From positions 27,501 through 91,500 of the forward strand of contig NC_015977.1 of assembly GCF_000225345.1 (NCBI RefSeq): a DNA stretch of 64,000 nucleotides, given 5' to 3'. Under the pieces are notes generated by a model, which saw only the letters and a list, made by a program, of their open reading frames with translations, was not told the origin of the DNA and made no database searches. A program made the translations under genes and the position numbers. This document shows, piece by piece, positions 28,960 through 37,984 of this stretch; the stretch's first letter is position 1, and each line of letters starts with the position of its first letter. This stretch comes from Roseburia hominis A2-183. GTDB lineage: Bacteria; Bacillota; Clostridia; Lachnospirales; Lachnospiraceae.

Positions 28960-29628
28960 ATGCCGGATATTATTATTGTAGAAGATAACAGGGAAATAGG
29001 TACGCTTTTATGTGATTTCCTCAGAAAAGAAAATTATACGGTCAGCCTTGCAGACACGGGAGAAAAGGCGCTTGATATTTTTGAACGGTACGGTGCTAAT
29101 CTGCTGGTGCTCGACATCGGTCTGCCGGGAGTGGACGGTTTTTCTGTCTGCGCAAGGATCCGGGAGAACTCGAATACGCACATCCTGATTGCCAGTGCCA
29201 GAACGGATAAGGAGAGCACATTAAAGGGGTTGCAGATAGGCGCGGACGACTATATCAGCAAACCCTACGATATTGATATTCTGCTTGCGAAGATCAACGG
29301 GATTTTTAAGCGGAAATATGCACTGGATGAAATCGTCTGCGACCATCTGCGGTTAAACAGTGTTACACAGACACTTACGGTCGATGGCATGCCGGTTAAT
29401 GTCACAGAAAAAGAGTTTCAGCTGTTAAAGCTTTTGATAGAAAACAGGGGAACCACGTTGAAGAAGGAATATCTGTTCAACCGTATCTGGGGCAGCGACA
29501 GTGAGTCTGAGATGCAGACGCTTACTGTCCATATCAAATGGCTGCGGGAGAAAATCGAGCAGGATCCGAAAAATCCAAAACATATTATTACGGTCTGGGG
29601 GACAGGATACCGGTATGAAGCATTATAA
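28960..29628 (+). CDS. response regulator, OmpR/PhoB type
   Basis: A 222-aa regulator. The receiver domain (1-115) has acidic pair Glu7-Asp8, phospho-acceptor Asp47 in LLVLDIGLPG, conserved Thr/Ser region ASART and Lys near 99 in YISKPYD. A winged-helix DNA-binding domain follows (125-222), with LTVHIKWLREKIE. It is translationally coupled to the histidine kinase, which overlaps it by 14 nt. With the ABC exporter downstream, the set looks like a BceRS/BceAB-style peptide-sensing module. Confidence 0.93.
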   Translation: MPDIIIVEDNREIGTLLCDFLRKENYTVSLADTGEKALDIFERYGANLLVLDIGLPGVDGFSVCARIRENSNTHILIASARTDKESTLKGLQIGADDYISKPYDIDILLAKINGIFKRKYALDEIVCDHLRLNSVTQTLTVDGMPVNVTEKEFQLLKLLIENRGTTLKKEYLFNRIWGSDSESEMQTLTVHIKWLREKIEQDPKNPKHIITVWGTGYRYEAL

Positions 29629-30703
29629 AAAATTGGCGGCGGGGGTTCTTGGCATAGAACTTTTTTTCATCATGGCGGCGAATGTGTTCTATTATATGGC
29701 AGCAGTGACCCGGGAACCGCGTATTGAGAGAGCGCAGGAAAAAACAGATACCATCTATAAAATTATTTACACACAAACAGACTACGGAACATGGATTTTC
29801 ATGGATATCGTCCTGGGAATCATGTTTTTGTTGTCTGTTTTTTTCGTATGTTACGTTGGAGAGAAAGTGATAAGACCGTTTCAGAATATGCAGAATCTGA
29901 CGGAGGAACTGGCAAAAGGAAACCTTTCTACGCCAATCAAGGCAGAGAAAAGCAGGTTCTTCGGCAGGTTCCTCTGGGGAATGGATATGCTGCGGGATAC
30001 GTTAGAGAGCAACAGGAAGAAAGAACTGGAGCTGCAAAAAGAGAAAAAGACCCTGGTTTTATCGCTGACGCATGATATTAACACTCCGCTGTCCGCCATC
30101 CGCCTGTACACAAGGGCTTTGGCGGAAGGTTTGTATACAGAGGAAGATAAACGTATGGAAGCATATCGGGGAATTGAGAAGAATGTAACAGATATTGAGA
30201 AATACGTGAATGAGATTACCGTTGCATCAAGGGAGGATTTCCTTTATCTGACCGTAAATCTGACAGAAGTGTATCTGTCAGATGTGATAGAAGCAATCAG
30301 GAAACTTTATATGGATAAATTCGGCAGTCTGCATACGGTATTTGAGATGGAACCCTATACGGACTGTCTGCTAAAAGGTGATGCAGACCGATTGATCGAA
30401 GTGATGCAGAATCTTTTGGAGAATGCATTGAAATACGGAGACGGGAAAAGGATTATTGTTTCTTTTTCGGAGGAAGAGGACTGCCGGCTGATTACAGTCA
30501 CAAATTCCGGCTGTACATTAAAACAGGAGGAACTTGTGAATATATTTGATTCATTTTACCGCGGAAGTAATGTAGAAGCGGGAAATGGTTCCGGACTTGG
30601 ACTGTATATCAGCAGACAGCTGATGCATAAGATGGATGGCGAAGTGTATGCAGAGATCAGAGACGATGATTTCTGTGCGACGGTAGTTGTGCGGAAGGCA
30701 TAA
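29615..30703 (+). CDS. sensor histidine kinase
   Basis: A 362-aa membrane sensor kinase. Two membrane segments (about 6-28 and 61-84) enclose a short extracytoplasmic loop. They are followed by a HAMP-like region, the phospho-acceptor box SLTHDINTPLSAIR with the His near 154, and an ATPase domain with N-box NLLENALKYG and G-box GNGSGLGLYIS. The start at 29615 overlaps the response regulator and has GACAGGAT upstream; the longer ORF has none. The short sensor loop is like kinases that sense through their partner ABC transporter. Confidence 0.9.
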   Translation: MKHYKKLAAGVLGIELFFIMAANVFYYMAAVTREPRIERAQEKTDTIYKIIYTQTDYGTWIFMDIVLGIMFLLSVFFVCYVGEKVIRPFQNMQNLTEELAKGNLSTPIKAEKSRFFGRFLWGMDMLRDTLESNRKKELELQKEKKTLVLSLTHDINTPLSAIRLYTRALAEGLYTEEDKRMEAYRGIEKNVTDIEKYVNEITVASREDFLYLTVNLTEVYLSDVIEAIRKLYMDKFGSLHTVFEMEPYTDCLLKGDADRLIEVMQNLLENALKYGDGKRIIVSFSEEEDCRLITVTNSGCTLKQEELVNIFDSFYRGSNVEAGNGSGLGLYISRQLMHKMDGEVYAEIRDDDFCATVVVRKA

Positions 30704-30763
30704 CGACATTTAAGGATTGTTTAATAAATTCTCCTGTAAGATGAGTACATCAAATAAAGGTGA

Positions 30764-30830
30764 GGAAAACAAGGAGGAAAATCCTCTGCTCACCAGAGGG
30801 TTCGCATTTTCCTTCGGAAAACAAGGAGGA
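30764..30830 (+). promoter_or_regulatory. leader hairpin between repeated ribosome binding sites
   Basis: Two copies of GGAAAACAAGGAGGA (30764-30778 and 30816-30830) flank a hairpin. GGAAAATCCTCTG (30776-30788) pairs with CAGAGG (30794-30799) and ATTTTCC (30806-30812). The second copy supplies the ribosome binding site of the permease. The first lies partly in the hairpin. A role in translational control of the permease is possible. Confidence 0.5.
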
Positions 30831-30834
30831 TTAG

Positions 30835-33210
30835 ATGTTTTTTCGTATTTTGAAGAAAGACTTAAAAAGAAAAAAGGCGATGAATGCCGTTATGCTTTCC
30901 TTTATTCTGCTGGCGACAATGTTTGTGGCGAGCGGAATCAGCAATGTCGTTTCTGTCACGAACGGAATCGACTCTTATCTGGATAAGGCGGGCATCGGAG
31001 ATTATGTTGTAATCTCTATGGGAACGGACAGCGGGGCGGCACTGGATGAGATGCTGCGTACGGAGGAGAAGGTCATAGAATACCGCACGGAGCCGGTCGT
31101 CTGGGGCGACAAATCCAATCTCAAGGATGTGGACGGAAAAGAATTGGAGGCTAAGAACTCGGTGGTCTACCAGGCCGTAGAAGACAGCCGGCTCAAATTT
31201 TTTGACAAAAACAATGAGCAGATTACGGAGATTGAACCGGGACATGCCTATGCAACCGGAGATTTTATGGAAAAGAATCATCTGAAGCCGGGCGATCAGA
31301 TTACCATTACGCATCATAGCGTATCGTTTTCTGTGACGTTAGACGGCATGGCAAAGGATGCGCTGCTCGGATCCAGCATGATGGGAAACAGCCGTTTTCT
31401 GTTTAACAAAGCGGAGATTGAGCAGCTGCTTTCCGATGACAGTATCCGCAATGGATATCAGGGACAGATCTGTTACATTGATCTGGCAGATGATACCTCA
31501 TTGTCTGATATTGCATCCCTGATAGCCGGGGTTCCGGAGATTATGTTTTCCGGAACGCGTTCCATGATAAAAATGTGTTATGTCTTGGATATGATCGTGG
31601 CATTCACGATGTTAGTTCTTAGTATCTGTCTGATTCTGGTATCCTTTGTGGTACTGAAATTCTCCATTACATTTACGATTTCGGAGGAATTCCGTGAAAT
31701 CGGCGTGATGAAGGCAATCGGAATCAGCAGCTTCAAGATTCGCAGTCTGTATCTGGCAAAATATCTGATGCTCGCAGTGGCAGGAGCTGTTGCGGGGTTT
31801 TTGCTCAGTATTCCGTTTTCCAATCTGATGCTACGGTCAGTCAGCAACAACATTGTGCTTGGAGCGGACAATCATTTTGGACTTTCTGTGCTTGGAGCGG
31901 TTCTGGTCATTGTTGTGATTCTTCTTTTTGCATTCCGGTGTACCGGCCTGGTGAAGAAGTCTTCCCCTATCGATGCAATCCGCTCCGGTCAGACAGGGGA
32001 GCGTTACAAGAAAAAATCGTCTGTCCGGCTGGGGAAAAGTCATGGAAGCACGAGTATGTTTCTGGCAGTCAATGATGTGCTTAGTGCGCCGCGGCGGTAT
32101 GCAACGATTGTGATTACATTTTTTATCTGTACCCTGTTTGTGCTGGTGTTTGTCAATCTCATCTCAACAATGCGGAGTGACACATGTATCACGACATTCG
32201 GATCCCGGAGTGATCTGTATTATACCGATCTGGCGGAAGCGATGAGCAGTATGAATCCGGACGGGTTAGAGCGGGTCGAGAACTATCTCAGGGATACGGA
32301 AAATCTGCTGGAAGCGAATGGAATGCCGGCAAAGATGTGTGTGGAGGCGCAGTACAAATATAAGGTGCGTGTGGATGGAAACGATTATTCTATCGTCTGC
32401 GAGCAGGGAATTGATGTCGGTGCGTCAGATTATGAATACACGGAAGGTATTGTCCCACAGAGCAGGAACGAGATTGCGATCACACCGACGATTTCAAAAC
32501 TGACGGGGGCAAAAATGGGAGATACGGTAACAATTGATTTTGGAACCGAAACGCTGGATTGTATCGTAGTGGCATACTTCCAGAGTATGAATCAGCTTGG
32601 AGCCGTGATACGGCTTCATGAGGATGCACCGACGGATTTTTCCTATATTGCAAGTCTGATGTCCTATCAGATTAACTTTACCGATCATCCGTCTGCAAAA
32701 GAGGTTGAGATCCGCAAGGATAAGATAAAACAGCTTTTTGATAATGATAAGGTAATGAATGCCGCAGAATACTGTGATGACTGTATGGGAGCGGCGTCAA
32801 CGATCGAATCCGTACAGTATCTTCTGCTTGGAATTACACTCATTGTGGTGCTGCTGGTGTGTATTCTGATGGAACAGTCATTTCTTGCAGATGAGAGAAG
32901 CCAGATTGCAATTTTAAAGGCGATTGGCTTTTCAAATAGCAGAGTGATAAGATGGCATGTGATCCGGTTTGGCATAGTCACGCTTGCGGCGGTATTTCTG
33001 GCGGGAATCTGTTCCATTCCTGCAACGTATCTGATTGGAAATCCGATTTTTGGCATGATGGGGGCGGTAGAGGTTTCTTATGTCATCAACACGTGGAAGA
33101 TTTTCCTGTTGTATCCGGGAATCATTTTCCTTATGACGCTTCTGGCATCGGGAATCACGGCATTGCAGATCCGGACAATTAAGAGCAGCGATACTGCAAA
33201 TATAGAGTAA
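30835..33210 (+). CDS. FtsX-type ABC transporter permease
   Basis: A 791-aa permease with two FtsX domains and two MacB-type extracytoplasmic domains. Membrane segments occur near 20-40, 245-275, 300-320, 345-365, 420-440, 665-690, 720-740 and 760-780. The repeated coupling motifs EFREIGVMKAIG near 286 and SQIAILKAIGFS near 688 are typical of lipoprotein/antimicrobial-peptide exporters of the SalY/MacB type. It partners the ATPase 22 bp downstream. Context with the two-component system suggests defence against a cell-envelope peptide or antibiotic. Confidence 0.9.
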   Translation: MFFRILKKDLKRKKAMNAVMLSFILLATMFVASGISNVVSVTNGIDSYLDKAGIGDYVVISMGTDSGAALDEMLRTEEKVIEYRTEPVVWGDKSNLKDVDGKELEAKNSVVYQAVEDSRLKFFDKNNEQITEIEPGHAYATGDFMEKNHLKPGDQITITHHSVSFSVTLDGMAKDALLGSSMMGNSRFLFNKAEIEQLLSDDSIRNGYQGQICYIDLADDTSLSDIASLIAGVPEIMFSGTRSMIKMCYVLDMIVAFTMLVLSICLILVSFVVLKFSITFTISEEFREIGVMKAIGISSFKIRSLYLAKYLMLAVAGAVAGFLLSIPFSNLMLRSVSNNIVLGADNHFGLSVLGAVLVIVVILLFAFRCTGLVKKSSPIDAIRSGQTGERYKKKSSVRLGKSHGSTSMFLAVNDVLSAPRRYATIVITFFICTLFVLVFVNLISTMRSDTCITTFGSRSDLYYTDLAEAMSSMNPDGLERVENYLRDTENLLEANGMPAKMCVEAQYKYKVRVDGNDYSIVCEQGIDVGASDYEYTEGIVPQSRNEIAITPTISKLTGAKMGDTVTIDFGTETLDCIVVAYFQSMNQLGAVIRLHEDAPTDFSYIASLMSYQINFTDHPSAKEVEIRKDKIKQLFDNDKVMNAAEYCDDCMGAASTIESVQYLLLGITLIVVLLVCILMEQSFLADERSQIAILKAIGFSNSRVIRWHVIRFGIVTLAAVFLAGICSIPATYLIGNPIFGMMGAVEVSYVINTWKIFLLYPGIIFLMTLLASGITALQIRTIKSSDTANIE

Positions 33211-33232
33211 AAATAAAATGGAGGAACATCAT

Positions 33233-33994
33233 ATGGCAGCATTACTTTGTGCAAAGGATCTTTGCAAAACATATGTAATTGATAAAAGGCAGAATAACGT
33301 ATTAAAAAATGTAAATCTTGAGGTAAATGAGGGGGAGATGGTGGCGATCATGGGACCGTCCGGCTCCGGAAAATCTACACTTTTGTATGCCATTTCGGGC
33401 ATGGACCGGGCAACGAGCGGACAGGTGCTCTTTGAGGGGCAGGATCTGACGAAGCTTGGAGAAAAAGATCTGGCAAAGCTCCGTCTGGATGAAATGGGAT
33501 TCATTTTTCAACAGATGTATATGATGAAGAATCTGACGATTCTGGATAACATCGTGCTCCCGGCAGTGGAAAGCAGGAAATCAAAGGAGAGCAGGGAAGA
33601 GAAGCAGGCAAGAGGCGAGCAGCTGATGCGTAAGCTCGGAATTATCGAAATTGCAGATAATGATATGAACGAGGTGTCCGGCGGACAGCTTCAGCGGGCA
33701 TGTATATGCAGAAGTATGATGAACCGCCCCAGACTGTTGTTTGCGGATGAGCCGACAGGTGCATTGAACCGCACATCCTCCAATGAGGTTATGGATGAAC
33801 TTGTGAAGTTAAACGGCGAGGGGACAACGATTGTCATGGTGACGCATGATGCGAAAGTTGCCGCAAAATGCGGCAGAGTCCTCTTTATCGTAGACGGCAA
33901 TATCAAAGGGGAGTATACCAATTTGAAAAATATTACCGACGAAAAGGAACGGGAAAGAGGACTGAATAACTGGCTGCTGGATCTGGGATGGTAG
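33233..33994 (+). CDS. ABC transporter ATPase of the LolD/MacB/BceA type
   Basis: A 253-aa ATPase. Walker A is GPSGSGKST near 40-48, the Q-loop FQQMYMMKNL follows near 90, the signature is VSGGQLQRA near 147-155, Walker B is LLFADEPTGAL, and the switch His is in VTHD. These are standard for ATPases of FtsX-type exporters. The start at 33233 has GGAGG at 8 nt; an ATG 15 nt earlier would place that site inside the gene. It ends the operon of kinase, regulator and exporter. Confidence 0.94.
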   Translation: MAALLCAKDLCKTYVIDKRQNNVLKNVNLEVNEGEMVAIMGPSGSGKSTLLYAISGMDRATSGQVLFEGQDLTKLGEKDLAKLRLDEMGFIFQQMYMMKNLTILDNIVLPAVESRKSKESREEKQARGEQLMRKLGIIEIADNDMNEVSGGQLQRACICRSMMNRPRLLFADEPTGALNRTSSNEVMDELVKLNGEGTTIVMVTHDAKVAAKCGRVLFIVDGNIKGEYTNLKNITDEKERERGLNNWLLDLGW

Positions 33995-34016
33995 CAGATT
34001 CCTTTTAAAAGTGTGT

Positions 34017-34169
34017 TACCGCTTAACCTATGACATGCTGCGCAGAACGAAGAACTGCCGGGAGATTATCGAATCCGCTTCCAGACCGAATGAAAATCTG
34101 GACAAACGATTGACGTTCGACGGTTTTCAGGCGTGGTATCTGGAGCGGGCAGGGCTTTTAGGGGAATAG
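34017..34169 (+). pseudogene. C-terminal gene fragment, unrecognised
   Basis: An open frame of 50 codons ending at TAG 34167-34169. It encodes a polar segment with TYDMLRRTKNCREII, then LTFDGFQAWYLERAGLLGE. There is no ribosome binding site for its only internal ATG (34029). It reads like the C-terminal end of a larger protein whose front was lost. The family could not be identified. Confidence 0.35.
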
Positions 34170-34184
34170 CGTGGAAAGGGATTT

Positions 34185-34625
34185 ATGATGATCAGCAGAT
34201 TACAGAGTGAATACACAGGCAGAGTTGCCGAGATATGGTTAGAGGGTAATTTAAACGCCCATTGTTTTATTCCGGCTCAATACTGGAGGGATAACTTTGA
34301 ACTGGTAAAGGAACTGTTGGGACAGGCAGAGGTTTACGTATATGAGGATGCCCGGCAGATACAGGGATTCATCGGATTAAATGATGAATATATTGAGGGT
34401 ATTTTCGTTTCTGATGATATGCGGTCGCAGGGAATCGGAAAACTTTTACTGGATTTTGTGAAAAACAGAAAAGCAAAGCTAAGCTTAAATGTGTATCAAA
34501 AGAACACACGGGCGATCCATTTTTATCAGCGGGAAGGCTTTGCGATCCGGTGTGAAGGGGTGGATGAAGCTACCAGTGAAAAGGAGTATGTGATGACGTG
34601 GGAAAATTTCTATAATCAGAGATGA
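34185..34625 (+). CDS. GNAT-family N-acetyltransferase
   Basis: A 146-aa acetyltransferase. The acetyl-CoA binding region is IEGIFVSDDMRSQGIGKLLL, with the RxxGxG/A motif RSQGIG near 85-90, then SLNVYQKNTRAIHFYQREGF, typical of the GNAT C-terminal strand and helix. The acceptor substrate is unknown. Its stop overlaps the start region of the next gene (ATGA), so the two are likely co-translated. Confidence 0.88.
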   Translation: MMISRLQSEYTGRVAEIWLEGNLNAHCFIPAQYWRDNFELVKELLGQAEVYVYEDARQIQGFIGLNDEYIEGIFVSDDMRSQGIGKLLLDFVKNRKAKLSLNVYQKNTRAIHFYQREGFAIRCEGVDEATSEKEYVMTWENFYNQR

Positions 34626-34636
34626 TGGAGGGGTGT

Positions 34637-35383
34637 ATGGTACTTGATTTTTACTATTTTTCATATCAATGTCCGTTGAATGACAACATGATCCGGCTGT
34701 TAAATGAATATCGGGATAAAATAGATATCAATCTATATGACATTTCCAACAATCATTTATTGGCGGGGGAAATGAAGATGTTTTTTCCCACACTGATTGT
34801 TCTGGATAAGAAAAAAAGATACTATAGTCCGCTCAGGAAGTCTTTTCTGGAGCAGGCAGCAAACGGAATATATCCGGAGGAGAAACCTTTTTTACCAACA
34901 ATATCCAGAAATTTTACCAAAGGGATCATAGAGCCGCTCTCCTTAGACAAGTTCGACATCGCCTGTGAGTGCTGTGGGGACAAAACGTCTGAAAATTGTA
35001 AAAAGAAAATAGAATTTCTAAAACAGTACGAGCTGGATATCTATGGTTTTATTCATAAAAACGGGAAGGGAGAGCTCGTTGGCGGTGTGGAATACCTGCC
35101 TGCGAAGGTCATTCCATACGACATTCCACACGATGATGATATAGCGTTTCTGACTTGTGTATACATGACGGATGCAGCCTATGATTATAAAAGTGCTCCC
35201 CTTATGAAACTGGAAAAATATTTAGCGGGCGAATATAAAAGAATCCTTGCAATATCCGATGAAAAAGGCGTCTTTCCAAATGGGGATTTGGACTTTTTTA
35301 TCAGCAATGGATTTCAGGATGAAGGTGTCATTTTTGAAGATGAAAATTATTGCAGATTACATTTGGTGACGAAAAAACTGTGA
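34637..35383 (+). CDS. thioredoxin-like/GNAT-associated protein, unrecognised
   Basis: A 248-aa soluble protein. The N-terminus VLDFYYFSYQCPLNDNMI and a segment MKMFFPTLIVLD look like a thioredoxin fold with a single Cys and the cis-Pro strand. The middle has Cys residues CECCGDKTSENC near 109-120. The C-terminal half, with ISNGFQDEGVIFEDE, resembles the end of a GNAT domain. YoaP-type proteins combine such parts, but this is only a suggestion. The start at 34637 follows GGAGGGG; it is coupled to the acetyltransferase before it. Confidence 0.6.
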   Translation: MVLDFYYFSYQCPLNDNMIRLLNEYRDKIDINLYDISNNHLLAGEMKMFFPTLIVLDKKKRYYSPLRKSFLEQAANGIYPEEKPFLPTISRNFTKGIIEPLSLDKFDIACECCGDKTSENCKKKIEFLKQYELDIYGFIHKNGKGELVGGVEYLPAKVIPYDIPHDDDIAFLTCVYMTDAAYDYKSAPLMKLEKYLAGEYKRILAISDEKGVFPNGDLDFFISNGFQDEGVIFEDENYCRLHLVTKKL

Positions 35384-35562
35384 TGAAGAGGTTAAAGCAG
35401 CAGGTTTGAGGGCGGTGTCAGACGCTCCGTAGATTTCTCACAGACTGCATAGTAGAAATAGTGCAATTTTTGCATGATATTATACAAGAAATATATGCAG
35501 ATATATCGTATTATTGATAATATAGATTATATTAGCATCTAAGGAGCATCTGAGGAGAAAAT

Positions 35563-36885
35563 ATGGCAGCTGAAAGAAAAACATTGACACAGCTATTTGT
35601 GCCAATATGTGTAGAGACTTTATTTTATATGCTTTCAGGCATGGTTGATACACTTATGTTATCATCTGTAAGTGACCAGGCTGTGGGAGCTGTTGGAACA
35701 GCAAATACATATATAGGCGTTTTTATCATCATGTTCGGCGTAATATCATCAGGTATGGTAGCGGTTATGTCACAAAATATCGGAGCGGGAAGACCTGGAG
35801 TTGCATATCAGGCCAGACAGCTTGGACTGATGTTTAATGCAGTGATGGGCATCCTGATGTCTGTTATTCTTGCTGTTTTTTCTGGTGGAATACTTAGAAT
35901 AGTAAGTATTGCCCCGGCTTTGTTTGAACCGGCGGAAACATATCTTAAAATTGTTGGAGGCGCATGTTTTTTAAATGCACTGATTCCTATTTATTCCAGT
36001 TATCTGAGAGTGTTTGGATATACAAAGCACTCACTGATAGGAACGGTTGTTGGAAATCTCATTAATATAATACTTAATTCGGTATTTTTGTTTGTGTTTA
36101 ACTGGGGAGTAATGGGAGTTGCCGCTGCCACAGTTATTTCAAGGGTTGTAAATCTACTGATTGTAGCAGGCATGGGCGCGGTACTTATAAAAGCAAAGCA
36201 GAGCCCGGAGCGAATTCCGTCCCGGAAGATACTTGCGCAGATCGTTAAGATAGGTTTTCCTTCTGCATTAGAAACAGCGCTTTATAATGTGGCAATGACA
36301 CTGATAGTACGATTTATGAATCAGATGGATGCGGACGGAATGAATGTTACAGCACGTTCGTATACTATGCAGATAGCAAATTTCTCGTACTGTATAGGAG
36401 CTGCACTTGCACAGGCCAATGCTATTATGACTGGCTGGAGAATTGGGGCAAAGGAGTTTGAAGAATGTGACAGGGGGACACGAAAAGCTGTGATATATGG
36501 TCTTATAACAGCAACGTGCTTCTCTGCGGCATTTGCAATGTCCGGACATTTTATCATTCATATATTTACGGATGACACACAAATGATAAATCTTGTGGTA
36601 AAGCTGTTGATAGTAGATATATTTCTTGAGTTTGGAAGGGTGACAAATCTTGTATATGGACAGGCGTTAAAAACCAGTGGAGATGCAATTTTCCCGGTTA
36701 TTATGGGTGCGATATTTATGTACCTGTTTGCAGTTGGCGGAACGTATTTTCTTGGAATACATATGGGACTTCAGGCTGTAGGAGCATATATTGCCATGGC
36801 AGCGGATGAGTGTGCGAGAGCTGTTGGAATGGTGTTTAGATGGAAAAGCGGAAAATGGAAAAGTAAGAGTCTTGTAGAACTGTAG
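35563..36885 (+). CDS. MATE-family efflux transporter (second)
   Basis: A 440-aa membrane protein with about twelve helices. It opens with FVPICVETLFYMLSGMVDTLML (first helix, residues 12-33), matching the MATE fold. It is only distantly similar to the transporter at 27498-28889, and its codon use is richer in A/T than its neighbours. The AraC regulator follows after 8 bp, so the two are probably co-transcribed and linked in function. The substrate is unknown. The upstream 178 bp are A/T-rich with no clear promoter. Confidence 0.9.
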   Translation: MAAERKTLTQLFVPICVETLFYMLSGMVDTLMLSSVSDQAVGAVGTANTYIGVFIIMFGVISSGMVAVMSQNIGAGRPGVAYQARQLGLMFNAVMGILMSVILAVFSGGILRIVSIAPALFEPAETYLKIVGGACFLNALIPIYSSYLRVFGYTKHSLIGTVVGNLINIILNSVFLFVFNWGVMGVAAATVISRVVNLLIVAGMGAVLIKAKQSPERIPSRKILAQIVKIGFPSALETALYNVAMTLIVRFMNQMDADGMNVTARSYTMQIANFSYCIGAALAQANAIMTGWRIGAKEFEECDRGTRKAVIYGLITATCFSAAFAMSGHFIIHIFTDDTQMINLVVKLLIVDIFLEFGRVTNLVYGQALKTSGDAIFPVIMGAIFMYLFAVGGTYFLGIHMGLQAVGAYIAMAADECARAVGMVFRWKSGKWKSKSLVEL

Positions 36886-36893
36886 GAGAGAAT

Positions 36894-37757
36894 ATGTACT
36901 TTGAATTGAAGGAAAACAAACCACATGGCACAAAGGACGATCCATTTAGCACATATCATATAGAGAATGCGGGGCGCTCATTTCAGATACCGGTACATTG
37001 GCATGATGAATTTGAAATTATATATGTAAGAAGCGGTTTTCTGGCGGTAAGTATATCCGGAGAGAGCTATATTGGAAAAACAGGAGATGCGTTTGTGGTG
37101 TCGCCGGGCAATCTGCATCTTATGGGATCACAGACCGGTACTGTGGATTATTATACCTTCCTATTTCCGTTAAAGTATATATCTTTTCGTACAGATGACA
37201 TGTTAGATGAAAAATTGCTTGAACCATTAAATAGCGGTCACTTGATGATATGTCCAAGAGTAAAGGATACAGCAAAAGAACTGTGTGAACAGCTGATTGA
37301 GATATATGAGGCAAAAAAGGATGAAAGTGAATCGAAAATAACGACACAGGTCAGGACAAAAATAATTCTTTTACAATTTATTCTTGAAATGTGGAAGAAA
37401 GGATTTGTAATAGAAAATGATACAAGTGGCAGAAATACAGTAGAAAAAGAGATGGTTTCCTATATACAGCAGAATTTTACAGGAAAGATATCGCTGAGGG
37501 AATTTGGGGAACAGTTTCATCTCTCGGAAAAATATATATCGAGGTATTTTAAGGAACATTTTCATATTACACTGTCACAATATGTAACATACCTGCGGTT
37601 GGAGCATGCAAAGCAGCTGTTACAGGACACCGATATCCCGGTTACGGATGTAGCCATGCAGAGCGGGTATCAGAATGTAAGCTATTTTATCAGAAGTTTC
37701 CAGAAGGCATATGCGGTATCACCGCTGAAATATAGAAAAAATAATTATAGCAGATAA
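36894..37757 (+). CDS. AraC-family transcriptional regulator
   Basis: A 287-aa regulator. The N-terminal cupin sensor domain has PVHWHDEFEIIYVRSG near 34-49. The C-terminal double helix-turn-helix (about 185-285) carries FHLSEKYISRYFK and DVAMQSGYQNVSYFIRSFQK, followed by SPLKYRK, the AraC signature. It lies 8 bp behind the MATE pump and probably controls it. A/T-rich codon use matches the pump, suggesting both arrived together. Confidence 0.9.
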   Translation: MYFELKENKPHGTKDDPFSTYHIENAGRSFQIPVHWHDEFEIIYVRSGFLAVSISGESYIGKTGDAFVVSPGNLHLMGSQTGTVDYYTFLFPLKYISFRTDDMLDEKLLEPLNSGHLMICPRVKDTAKELCEQLIEIYEAKKDESESKITTQVRTKIILLQFILEMWKKGFVIENDTSGRNTVEKEMVSYIQQNFTGKISLREFGEQFHLSEKYISRYFKEHFHITLSQYVTYLRLEHAKQLLQDTDIPVTDVAMQSGYQNVSYFIRSFQKAYAVSPLKYRKNNYSR

Positions 37758-37758
37758 A

Positions 37759-37866
37759 TTGATACAGGAAGCACAGCAGAGTTTCTATGATGCCACGATC
37801 ATTGATAAATATACGATCGGGTGCAAGAACAGCAGCCGATCCGGCGGCTATATGAAGGACAGGTAA
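37759..37866 (+). pseudogene. short gene remnant, unrecognised
   Basis: An open frame of 35 codons directly after the AraC gene, ending TAA at 37864-37866. It encodes EAQQSFYDATIIDKYTIGC and then a Ser/Arg/Gly segment. It has no start codon with a ribosome binding site and looks like the tail of a lost gene. The family could not be recognised. Confidence 0.25.
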
Positions 37867-37984
37867 GGTGGGAGTCGAAAAAATAAAGATACTTTTTTTC
37901 CATATAACGTTTAAAATAGCTTGATTCCATCCCCAAAACAACATATCATGTACATAAAAGCAATCGTGAAGAGGACAGGAAAAT

